DNA from: Lodderomyces elongisporus
Taxonomy: Eukaryota; Ascomycota; Pichiomycetes; Serinales; Debaryomycetaceae
Direction: 5' to 3'
NCBI RefSeq assembly: GCF_030384665.1
Contig: NC_083675.1
Span: 1,546,001 to 1,610,000 of the forward strand
DNA: 64,000 nucleotides
In this document: positions 50,001 to 60,027 of the stretch, in pieces
How positions within the stretch are numbered: position 1 is the first letter of the stretch
Layout: each line of letters starts with the position of its first letter
Program-made: the position numbers and the translations under genes
Notes under the pieces: model-generated
The model's input: only the letters and a program-made list of their open reading frames with translations
The model's database searches: none
What the model was told of the DNA's origin: nothing

Positions 50001-51817
50001 GATACCTGTAGTAAAAATTCCAAGAAGGACAACCACGGTAGTAATAATACAAAACCCATTGCAAACCTTCAACATAATGCTCGGTGATTTTAAGTAAATC
50101 TTCCTTATCGTCTATTGAAAAATGCAATTTTTCCTTGTAGTAATCATTTTTCCAATTTTTGAATTTGGTTTGATATACTTCCTTTGTTTCATTCAAATAA
50201 CTTTCGCTTTCAACCAAGTTTGCAGCTTGATACTGCTTCACAGTACGTCTTAGTTCATTAATACGTTCTTCAAAGTCATCCCGAGTCTCAAAAGAAGGTA
50301 AACCATCAACATCAAATTTCGCAGTATAGTTATCCTCGGATTTTGAATGGACAATCAAGAAGCCTGCGTGCAACGCAAATTCCTTCAAAAAGTCCAAGTT
50401 ATTTTCCACATCTTCTTTTCTTAATGGTAACAGTGGTAATTTATCCTCATTTGCCCAATCAATAAGGGTGCTTACAGGTTGGCTAGAAACTTCCATGAGC
50501 CATGGTTTGATATAACCAACTAATTTTTTTTGCTCCTTAAGGATTAACATTTTCCCAATTTTTTTTCTCTTTTTCTCACCCGATATGGAAACGTCATCCA
50601 ATTTTTTGTTGAACCACTCGATATCCACTTCCTTCTCCTCGAAATTCTCAAACTCAAATTCCGACAAATGGTGGACCCAAATATTCAACCTCTTCAAATT
50701 AATCTTACCATCTTCATTGATGTAACCATCTGATTGAAGCAACGTTTGCTTGAATGTCGACAACAAAAGTGGAAAGGCACCTTTATTCAAATGCAAATCT
50801 GGTAAATGTGGCAAAAAATCATTTCCAATGACATACATAATAAGGATAAAATCGTCGAGAATGCGCTCAAAGTCAAACTCAAAAGAGATTTGTTCTTCAA
50901 TCTCTTTAAATTCTAGTTCAAGATATTCTCGCAATACTGAAAGATGCAACAAATAAAACTTCTGCTCGGTGACGTCTTTTGGTCCCGACGAGTTGCCTCT
51001 TCTAGGGCCAAAAGTCACTTCTTCTCTCAACAATGCAAAATGCGGATCGTGACTCACCAAACCCAACATGATCAAGTCTGCATCTAAACCATAGATACAA
51101 TGCCTCAAATTTGGATCATATTCAGGTTGTGCACGCACTGCTCTGATGTATTCCATGATCTTGTGCTCACCTTCACCGGGCACTTCATGGCCACTCAAAA
51201 TGATTTCGACATTGGCCCATCGTGAGTCCTCAGTGATTTTCTTGTGTATAAAGTATTTCAAGTTATCAGTCAACTTGGCCATAAACTCTGTGCCTGGTGT
51301 AATGGAGTTTGAGTCAAAGGGATCTTCTTTGGGGATATCCTCGCCATTCTCTATAGCTTTTTTCAAATTTTCTTCGGCCTCATAAGCGGTACGAAATCGT
51401 CTAGCCCTTTGTTGATTCATCTTGGCTCTTGGTGCAACACCATCAATCGCCATATAGAATGTCTGTTTTGGCTTGATTATTGAAAACAAGTGGTCAATGT
51501 AGTTGAAGATTGCTGCATACATTTGGTCGTCGCTTAATCTTGATAGCGATCCATCATTTGAGTGCGTACATGTATGCAATATCGAGTTCATATCAAGGTA
51601 TAAGTTATCAAACTCCGGAATCTGATTCTCATCTATCAACTGCGAAATCAATGGCCATCTCTCTGAGATGAATCTAAAAAACTTTGGAATACCTAAATGG
51701 TTTGTGTTTTGTTAGTTGATGTGTTTTTTCTTTTTTTGATTTTTACCATCACCAAAATTTACAATGAAGATGGCGGGACTTCAAACAGACGTCACATGTG
51801 AAAAAGTACATACCCAT
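47053..51817 (-). CDS. XRN1: Xrn1/Kem1 cytoplasmic 5'-3' exoribonuclease (two exons)
   Basis: Spliced: exon 1 is the four bases ATGG at 51817-51814, the intron is 51813-51693 and exon 2 is 51692-47053, giving 1547 residues. The joined start MGIPKFFRFISERWPLISQL is the invariant Xrn1 N-terminus; without the first exon the frame begins at a TTG codon. The exonuclease domain shows NLYLDMNSILH, YMAIDGVAPRAKMNQQRARR, GHEVPGEGEHKIM, YGLDADLIMLGL and GNDFLPHLPDLHLNKG, holding the metal-binding acidic residues. Middle regions carry the PAZ/Tudor, KOW, winged-helix and SH3-like parts of Xrn1. After about residue 1240 the tail is disordered, rich in Lys/Ser then Pro/Gln/Tyr, as in other yeasts, where it binds decapping factors. 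Xrn1 degrades decapped mRNA in the cytoplasm. Confidence 0.97.
51693..51813 (-). other. XRN1: XRN1 intron
   Basis: 121 nt on the minus strand. Donor GTATGT at 51813-51808 follows ATGG; branch AACTAAC at 51717-51711; acceptor TTTAG ends at 51693. Splicing joins G to GT to make the conserved Gly2 codon. Confidence 0.95.
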
Positions 51818-52677
51818 ATTTGCTTTATTTACTAATTCTAGTTGTGGATTACTCTCAATCCGTTGTAAAGTCTAGAGGTAGATAGATATATATATATATA
51901 TATATGGTTTAATCTTAAATGAGAAACACGTTGCGTTTGCTGTTGAAATATTCTCCATTTTTGTTTTTCTATTTTTCTGTCTCTTTTTTTTTCTTCCTTT
52001 TTTTTTCTTCCTTTTTGTTCGGTTTGTGAATGCAAAACTTACCTTGTTTTTCAACAACAATGTTCGACGCCAAATTGCAAACTTGCAATGCACGACTATA
52101 TATGGAGAAAAAGCGGAACAAAGAATAAAGAGAGAGGAAAAAATTGAGAAACCAACAAACCAACAAACCAGCAAAACAATCAGTTTAGAGACAAAAAGGC
52201 AAAAAAAAAAGCACGAGCGTTTCTATGTCTATACTTTGGCATCACTTATCGTTTGTAAAAATTCTCTCTGAATTAAGCAATTTTCAACTTTACATTCTTA
52301 CCTTCTCGAAATTTGATCAATAGATATAAAGTAAATACCAAAACAATTGTAATTTTTAGTATAGTATGAAATAAAGTATTAAAAACTAACACATAGAAAT
52401 CAAAAAACAAACAAACAAACAAACAAACACACACACAAACAATCTCGTTAACAAAACAAAATTGTATATGGGTGTGAATATAAAGTATGTGGAACGACGA
52501 TAAGAAGCAACTCTTAAAAGAACAAGTGTTGGTACTTTGCCATCATTCTAGTGTACACGAATTGAATTTCTTCTCCTTCTCTTTCTTTCCCTTATCCCTT
52601 ATCCCGTACTCCCTGCACTCCCTTGTTCTCCCTTCCTCTTATCAAACTATCCGTGGGCAGGTAAATATTGGAACAGC
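51818..52677. other. XRN1 upstream / membrane-protein gene downstream gap
   Basis: 860 bp with a TA run (51887-51905), T-rich pyrimidine tracts (51955-52020), and AAAC repeats (52405-52440). No gene seen. Confidence 0.5.
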
Positions 52678-54657
52678 TCAACTTGGCATTTGCCTAACAA
52701 TTATATCAGAAGTAGTGGTTTGCTGTCTCCAGAATGGGGTTATCAACTGCGATAAAGCCAGCTTAATCTCAGGAACGTGTTTGTAAATCTTGATGGACAG
52801 CAACCGTACTCCGGCCTTGATTCTTGGCACTTGGGTGGCATAGATTGTTGATATTGAGTTATAAGCTGCATTCAGTTTTACAACAACAGCCTTCAGCAAT
52901 TTGGCACTAGCAAGACTAGCGATTTTAAGCCATCGCTTTGCAGGATCCTTTTGATCCTTTAAAACATTGAATGCGGCTTTCAGCAAAGCCGTTGCTTTTG
53001 GGAAAAGCGACAGATCAACAAAATCTTGTATGTTTTTGGTTTGAACCTTGGTAATGTATGCCAAGGTTTGTATATTTTTTGCTCCCATTTTCATCCATTC
53101 ATGGGAAACTATCCTCGCTTTTGTAAAATTACCTGTTACAGCTTTTGTTACTTTTGAAGCAGCTTTTGCAAAGCCAAGATGGGGATTTATAGACCAAAAT
53201 TTCAATACATGATCTACCGAAAGCGCATATACTTTTCCTTCATTCCATGCTTTTGCAACCAGAGCGGTAATAAATTTGTATCTCTTGTTCAAAGATTTGA
53301 CCAATTCATGATTGTTAATGTTCTGTGACAATGCACTTTCCAAAGCACTTTTCAAAGCATTGGTATGTTTTACAAACTTGTTGACCTTTACTTTTTTGTT
53401 GCCAAATGTCCAGAACCCTTTACAGTTGGTATTATCAATATTATTTTCGTAAATGATGCTATCGAAAAGATCAACAAGTTTATCAAAGGTGGATAAAGGT
53501 TTTTTTGCCGAGAAGCACTGAATATAATAGTATGTTAAACCACTTGCTGCAAATGTTAAGCAGATTATGACAAGACATATTGACAAGAATGACAAATAAG
53601 GGGTGCGGAAATACTCATTGTTGGCAAATCTTTTATTCTTAGTTTGCTGTTGCTTTCTTGTTCTTGTCAATTCTTCCTTTTTCAACATTTTTTCTCTGTC
53701 TCTTGCCTCATCTTGTTTACCAAAGTTATCAGCATAATGTGGATTATCCAATAAAAACTGGATTAACTGATCCAGATCATTATCATCATTATCATCTTTA
53801 CCATTATCATCATTATCATCTTTACCATTACCAATACCATTATCATTGATACCAAGTGTGGTGTTAGTGGCGATGTTTGGTGTACCAGTCTTGTAATCTT
53901 TATCACTGGCATTTGATAAACTCAAACGGTTTTTAGAGTCCAATTCAATAGTGTCCTCCAAGTCTTCTGTACCAACACTATTTCTTTGTGCTGGTCTTCC
54001 ATTCTTTTCCTTATCATGAAAGGAGCTCTGCTCGCTTATATATTGATTCAATTGTTCAACTTTGGCCTTTGCATAGTTTGTATAAAAATCGCTTGACTTT
54101 TTCATCATAGACGCATTAAAATGGTTCAAGTTCTCAAAGAATTTGATCTTGGAACCAACATCAGCCGAGGGAGTTGATTCTTCACTGATTACAGAGTCCA
54201 GGTTTAAGTTGGATGATGCTGTTGATGGAGAAATTGAGGAGGACTCGTGATTGGAGTTACCAACACTACTACTTCCAACAGCACCACCAGAACCTCCATT
54301 CCCACCACGTACCTTACTTTTTTCCTCACTTTCTTTCAGATTTGCGTAATTGACTCCGTCAATGATTTTAGGAATTTTAAAAGCAGTGCTATTGTCAACA
54401 TCTGAACCATAACTGCCAGTATCGTTGATGAGAAGGTATTGTGCAGTGGAGCTAGTGGTTGATCTATCATCATCAAAGTCGGACGAGGACGAGATAACTG
54501 ACCAGTCCTCATCCGCACTCGCCCCTAAAACGTGACCGTGACCGTGACCTTGACCGTGACCTGCTCCAACTAATTTATTATTATTATTGGTCAACGCCAC
54601 AGATGCTCTTGGTGCATCTGCTGACGTATTTCTCTCTGTTTGAATTGCCTTTGACAT
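52678..54657 (-). CDS. Single-pass membrane protein with Atg8-interaction-like motif
   Basis: 659 residues from ATG at 54657; I do not recognise a named family. No signal peptide. Residues 1-350 are polar and disordered, with a His/Gly repeat (about 33-43), an acidic-flanked Trp motif DEDWSVISSSSD (Trp52 to Ile55), a Ser-rich tract and a twice-repeated Gly-Lys-Asp-Asp-Asn-Asp-Asp-Asn (about 278-294). One clear membrane segment lies at about 354-378 (YLSFLSICLVIICLTFAASG), preceded by basic residues, so the N-terminus should face the cytosol. The C-terminal 280 residues are Lys/Ala/Leu-rich and predicted mostly helical, with several amphipathic stretches. The Trp-x-x-Ile core with acidic residues before it fits the Atg8-family interaction motif, and this order (cytosolic motif, one membrane span, lumenal amphipathic helices) resembles the nucleophagy receptor Atg39. 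That role is inference. Confidence 0.75.
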   Translation of the reverse strand: MSKAIQTERNTSADAPRASVALTNNNNKLVGAGHGQGHGHGHVLGASADEDWSVISSSSDFDDDRSTTSSTAQYLLINDTGSYGSDVDNSTAFKIPKIIDGVNYANLKESEEKSKVRGGNGGSGGAVGSSSVGNSNHESSSISPSTASSNLNLDSVISEESTPSADVGSKIKFFENLNHFNASMMKKSSDFYTNYAKAKVEQLNQYISEQSSFHDKEKNGRPAQRNSVGTEDLEDTIELDSKNRLSLSNASDKDYKTGTPNIATNTTLGINDNGIGNGKDDNDDNGKDDNDDNDLDQLIQFLLDNPHYADNFGKQDEARDREKMLKKEELTRTRKQQQTKNKRFANNEYFRTPYLSFLSICLVIICLTFAASGLTYYYIQCFSAKKPLSTFDKLVDLFDSIIYENNIDNTNCKGFWTFGNKKVKVNKFVKHTNALKSALESALSQNINNHELVKSLNKRYKFITALVAKAWNEGKVYALSVDHVLKFWSINPHLGFAKAASKVTKAVTGNFTKARIVSHEWMKMGAKNIQTLAYITKVQTKNIQDFVDLSLFPKATALLKAAFNVLKDQKDPAKRWLKIASLASAKLLKAVVVKLNAAYNSISTIYATQVPRIKAGVRLLSIKIYKHVPEIKLALSQLITPFWRQQTTTSDIIVRQMPS

Positions 54658-56387
54658 TACTTACTAAAATGTAGTTTATCAATGCTAAAAGATTGAATTT
54701 ATTGAGATAAGAAATCAAGGTTAGCAAAGGTAAAGAGTAATTGGTTATCTAAAAGTTTTTCCTTCTATTTTCTAAGATATATAATTTTTTCTTTTTAATT
54801 TTTATTTATTATTTAATACTTATTAGTGAGCTATTTTATGTATTACGTATTTCATGCAACTAATTTCCTGTAATCAGTTTTATTAGTTAGAAATTAAAAT
54901 AGTAAAAAAAAAATAGGGATAGATAGAGAAACAAAGGGGAACAACGAATGGGGGGGGGGGGCAAGTGGTAGAATTAGAGGCAAAAAAAAAATGTATACAA
55001 AGTAATTATACCAAAAAGAAAAAAAAAACAATCAAAAAATTAGGGCAAGAGGAATGGTAACAAGGAAGACAGAGCGGTCATGAGGGTGAAGTGGGCGAAG
55101 GGGAACGGAGGAGCTGAACGAAAGACGAATAGAGGTTACATAAACAGAAAACAAAAAATAGGTCTTTACACAATTAAGTGAGCAGTAATGCTTATGTGTT
55201 TTTTGTATTCAAAATGAAAACACACCAACGTTATATCCATGCTGTAGTGATGTTGTAGTGAGCAAAGGTGAAGCTGAAACAAGAAGTAAACGCTAAAGGG
55301 AAATTTGAATATAATGTGGTTCATAAGTCTTCTTTTTTTTTTCTTTTGGTTTGTTTGTGTGATTATTTCTCCCTTTTTATCTTCCTTTTTTTTCTCTTCT
55401 TAAACAAGTGTTAAATTGTTCAATGTTAGTTGTAAAAGGTATATTCAGATATCATTTGTTGAAAACATGGTGTGGGTTTCTTGTTTAAGATCATTATTGA
55501 AAGGGAGGCGAGGTAACAATAAAAAGATGAGACTTTTTCAAGCTTTGAGGTATTTTTATTTTAAGGAAAGAAATGGAAGAAAAGAGGGCAAAAAGAAGCA
55601 ACAGCAAATGTTGCTTTTCCTCCCCAATTTCTTAAACCATGTTTAATTTTCTTGCATTCTGTAGTGGCGAATACAGATGATTCTTAACAACTTTTGAATC
55701 ACAATACAGATAACTTTGAGAAGCCTTTTACGAAAGCAAAAAAATGAAGAAAAAGAACAAAAAGAACAAAAAGAACAAAAAGAAAGGCAATTTCTTGTAG
55801 CAAAGAGATCTAGTTAGGGTCCTTGTGGTGTAGACTTTAGTGCACTGTAAAGGAATTGAAAATGTGGTGAATATTTTACACTGAATATTTGTTTCCTACC
55901 TATACCCATACATATAATCCGTGCCTCTGTCTCTATCTCTGTTTACGCTCCCTGACCCCCCCCCGCCCTTGGATTGTGTACATCAACTGATAAGCGATAA
56001 GATAAAGAATTAAGACAGCGAAAAAAAAATAAAAAAAATAAAAAAAAATAAAAGGGAGAAAGACATTTCATTCTTCGCACTTTCCCACCCCTCCTTTTTC
56101 CCCCTTAGGCTCTACGGTTTTGTGTCATAGTTACGACGTTAGTGTTTATGGTACACAAACACAAAAACACTTACTACACAGGAATAACCGACATCGGATC
56201 GATGCATCATTACTGCTATTTATCAAATACTCTAGTCGTCATTTTTCTTTTGGATATCTTCCCTTTGATTTTAATTTTTATTTTTATTTCTGTTTTTTCT
56301 GTTTCTGTTTCTGTTTCTGTCTTTATTTTTTTTCGCTATTTTTAACTATATTGAACTTTTCTAAAAATAGTCTTTTGCTTACAAGAT
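54658..56387. other. Membrane-protein gene upstream / zinc-finger gene downstream gap
   Basis: 1.73 kb with no convincing ORF. Holds a G run (54951-54961), an AAAAAGAAC decamer array (55741-55783), a C run (55955-55963), AAAAAAAT repeats (56021-56053) and TTTCTG repeats (56288-56320). Probably the promoter of the membrane-protein gene and the 3' region of the zinc-finger gene. Confidence 0.5.
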
Positions 56388-58304
56388 TCACGTACGTTTC
56401 AGCATATCTTCTTTCCGACCATCTTTCAATTTTGCTAATTGCAGGTGTAGACGTGTTAGATCACTTTCAAGCGAATGAGTGTACTGGACTAAATTTTGGT
56501 ATTCAGACAATGAAATAAATCGCTCTTGTACTGGAAAGTGTCCCTCATTAGAACCCATCACATTACCACTTTTTGTATTGCTATTTGTGCTCAGCACCCC
56601 GTTTTTCTGCATTTCAAAGTGAACATGTTGATTCGGTATATTGTCCACGTGGCTCCTGTGCTGCAAAGTTGTAGGCCCTTGTACAAAATGGTGGTCAGCT
56701 GTCGGATGCAAAATATTGCCAGTCGGTGCGTGTCCTTTATGTTGTGGTTCTAAAGGTATCTGAACCTGCTGCTGTTGTATCGGTTGCTGTTGCTGTACCT
56801 GCTGTAACTGCTGTACCTGCTGATGATGCTGATGATGCTGATGATGGTGCTGATGCTGTGAATACGGAACCAGGTTAGTGGTTTGTGAGGTTGGATGCCC
56901 AGCATGCAACTGAGCTTGAACCAGATCAAAACAAGGGTTGGACCCTAGTTGCAACTCGCTTGCTGTTGTACGCACCAATCTTACACCTTGCCCGGGTCCT
57001 GCTATACATTTTGTAGGTTGGCTATACGTAGGAACCATTTGGTGTGAATCATGCATTGTAGCAGCGTAAGGTGGTGCAGATGTAATTCTTTGATATTGAT
57101 TCGCAATTGGTTGAGGAAAAACTTGTGTTATCCTTTCACCATTAAGGTTATCACTAGCGTTCCGCATTGGTAACAACGGAAGTCTAGAACGAGCAAACGG
57201 AGTATGTCGATTAGGTTGATCATCCAGATCCCTCTCTGCAAATGGCTGAAATGGATGCGGTAGTATCGGATAATCACCACTCATGGCTGTTGACGCCGCA
57301 TTATGAACAACAGAAATCGCGGGAAGTCGATTCAGAATAATCGAGTTTGAATTATCAGCAACCATAGACGACGTTGCATTCGACCTGAGCTTTTCCACTG
57401 GCACTCCAAATGGCTTGAAAGGTGGTACTTTGTATTCGGAATCAAAATGATTGGAAGAGCCGGTTGAGATTGATGTTGATTGCGACCTACCACCTTTACC
57501 ACTCTTTCTCGTCTTACTAGCCAGTGCGTTTCCACTAAATAAAGATGCATTATCAGAAGAGGAAACAGTGCCCAGAGCATCATCATGATCATTATCATCA
57601 TCATCATTATTATTATTATTATTATTATCATCATTATCATTATCATCATTATCACCTGCAATGAATGACGTTGCTCTATCCAGACGGGTACATGCGTTGG
57701 CTGAGTTTTGATGTCTCGTCAACGCATCTGGTCTTGCAAATGTTTTTGAACAGCGATCACAAGAGTACGGCCTTTCTCCAGTATGTAGTTTCTCATGTCT
57801 CTTTAGATCATGGATTCTCCGAAATTTCAAATTGCAAACGGTGCAAATATGCGGTTTCAGTGATGAATGAATCAATTCATGACTAACCATGTTGTGTTTC
57901 CTTGTAAATCCCTGGTTGCATGTTTTGCAAAAAAATCTCTTGGGTAACCGTTGCTTGATCATGGAAGATCTATTCAATTCAGAATTTTTTTGTGAAGCTA
58001 ATGAGCCAGGAGCAGATGTTACTGCATTTCTATAGTTTTCATGTTGAAAATCGAGCTGCCGTTGCCGTTGCTGACTCTGAGAATATGCATTAAGTTGTAT
58101 GTCATTTGGCAAAGGTTGTTGCTGCAGTTGTTGCTGGTGTTGATGCTGGTGTTGCTGTTGTCGGTGTTGTCGATATTGCTCTGTCGTTGTTTCCGTCAAT
58201 TGACGAATCGATGGCAATACAGTTCTTTTTGATTGGTTTCTATTTGCATCGGTTCCTCCAACAGAAGTGGATTCAAGATTTCGTTGACTACCGCTTTCGC
58301 GCAT
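56388..58304 (-). CDS. C2H2 zinc-finger transcription factor
   Basis: 638 residues from ATG at 58304; in-frame sequence upstream is a translation of a CAAA microsatellite without any ATG. Gln/His-rich N-terminus (about 40-70), then three zinc fingers: Cys126-x2-Cys-x12-His-x3-His146, Cys154 to His174 of the same spacing, with the linker HTGERPY, and Cys182-x2-Cys-x12-His-x6-Cys205, an atypical C2HC third finger. Finger helices read RKHNMVSH, RIHDLKRH and RPDALTRH. An Asp/Asn-rich acidic run follows (about 215-240), then a long Pro/Gln/His-rich tail and a C-terminal coiled coil (about 605-632). This should be a sequence-specific DNA-binding regulator. Candida Bcr1-like biofilm regulators are one possibility I cannot confirm. 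The upstream region is over 5.6 kb. Confidence 0.85.
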   Translation of the reverse strand: MRESGSQRNLESTSVGGTDANRNQSKRTVLPSIRQLTETTTEQYRQHRQQQHQHQHQQQLQQQPLPNDIQLNAYSQSQQRQRQLDFQHENYRNAVTSAPGSLASQKNSELNRSSMIKQRLPKRFFCKTCNQGFTRKHNMVSHELIHSSLKPHICTVCNLKFRRIHDLKRHEKLHTGERPYSCDRCSKTFARPDALTRHQNSANACTRLDRATSFIAGDNDDNDNDDNNNNNNNDDDDNDHDDALGTVSSSDNASLFSGNALASKTRKSGKGGRSQSTSISTGSSNHFDSEYKVPPFKPFGVPVEKLRSNATSSMVADNSNSIILNRLPAISVVHNAASTAMSGDYPILPHPFQPFAERDLDDQPNRHTPFARSRLPLLPMRNASDNLNGERITQVFPQPIANQYQRITSAPPYAATMHDSHQMVPTYSQPTKCIAGPGQGVRLVRTTASELQLGSNPCFDLVQAQLHAGHPTSQTTNLVPYSQHQHHHQHHQHHQQVQQLQQVQQQQPIQQQQVQIPLEPQHKGHAPTGNILHPTADHHFVQGPTTLQHRSHVDNIPNQHVHFEMQKNGVLSTNSNTKSGNVMGSNEGHFPVQERFISLSEYQNLVQYTHSLESDLTRLHLQLAKLKDGRKEDMLKRT

Positions 58305-59963
58305 ATACGGAGCCAATGGAAACGAAGATAACAACAACACTTTGAATAAATGTTTTGAAACAAACAAACGAAATAATAACAAACAAACAAACAAACAAAC
58401 AAACAACAGATTAGATAGGTTTGATTGTTAACTTATTTCGCTCTTGTTATGATCTAATTCCTCAACGATCGAGACGCTCAAAACTTAATAATGAATGTTG
58501 AACTTTCTGGAATATTACAAGATGACACCTTGTGCTGTTTCTGGTTGTATTTTTTTATAAAAAAAAATCCAAGTGGAAGGAGCTTAGATTGATTCTTTAT
58601 ATCAACAACAAATCTTACCGAGCCTTTGAAGATTTCAAATCACACACAAAAGGAATGGAAGGGGAGGGAGGAGAATGGTAGGAAACAAAGCAAAACAATG
58701 TTTGACTCTATGACGAAGGAGCTGGAGAAAGAAGCAAGTTATGTAGCAGAATGATTGAACAAAAAATTCAAATATTTCTGATGCACCAACTTGGAAAGTA
58801 AAAACATGTAATAACTGGAAAAGTGTGTGGTAAATTTGATGAAACAGAAAGACAGTCACTGTTATGCTAATGATTAATTAATATTTATTGAGGGATCCTT
58901 GTTTGGTGAGTGAGTAGCCACCATTAGCCCAAAGTCAACTGTTTTCCTTTGTTGCTTTGCCATGGACAACTCTTATGCAACTCACGTCTAAATTTTGTTT
59001 TAGAGCTGCGTGAAAAAAAATATAAAAAAGAATTAGAACTAAATTCTGTGTGATCGGGAATACTTGAAAAAGAAAGAATGAAATTAAAAATAAAAATTAA
59101 AAATTAAAAATGAAAACTAAAAAAGAGAAAGGAAGCCAAATTTAAATCCGGATTTTTAACCAGAACAAACAACAAGAACAAAAAGAAAAAGCAAGAGCAA
59201 GAGTAGGAAGCAAGAAGTACAAAGATGGATGGGTATCGTTAGGTTTCTGTGACTTTAATTCTATGTCAAATACGAGGTATGGTGGTGGAAGTATGCTGGA
59301 CACAGCCCAAGCAGATTCGAATGCATGCCTATTGTTTGTCTTTCCCTTTGTCTCGATTTGTGTTTAGAGTTTTAAAGGAGGAGGGTGGTCTCACCAAAAG
59401 GAGGTAAAGAAACTATGGTAACCAAAGAAGCCAAAACAACAATTATCAAAGCAGAAACCAATATTGCGTCCAATTTATTAATCTTGAAGTCAGAGTGATA
59501 CTTACCGGGCTCATACAGTTTTGTTGCTACACAAAGCACAAGCATTACCGCCTGAGCTTGAAAAGACAATAAACACAATTCAATAGAATTTTGTTACTTC
59601 CAACCTTTTCAATAAGGTAGTACAAAATGATAACTTCGTGAACTATCTTCCAAGATCTACTGCACTATTTCCAACAAAAATTAATCGACAGATTGCAATC
59701 TTTTCTGTTTTTTTTTTGTTTTCCTTATCTTTTTTTTGGTTTCATTTTGTTTTGTTTCATGTTTTTGCTTTAATGGGGACCAATAAAGGAACTCTAGTGG
59801 CTTGTTTGAATGGTTCTATTCTTTTCTTCTCGCAATGGACAAGCTTTATGATTGATTGGACTAGACGATGTTCTATTTTGCTGTTTGCTAAAATAACTGG
59901 GAATGACAAGTACAAAAAAAAGCTTATAAGTTTGAAACTACAGGAAATAAAGAGCAAAAAAAA

Positions 59964-60027
59964 GTGAAAAAGTGAAAAGATGAAAAGATGAAAAGGTGAA
60001 AAGGTGAAAAGGTTAAAAGGTAGAAAA
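59964..60027. repeat. (GAAAAGRT)n 8-mer array
   Basis: About seven tandem units, GTGAAAA to GATGAAAA to GGTGAAAA to GGTTAAAA, changing gradually along the array. Confidence 0.85.

Noticed and set aside
58305..58406. N-terminal extension of the zinc-finger protein
   Set aside because: No ATG in the extension and its start is encoded by a CAAA microsatellite; the ATG at 58304 is the first available.
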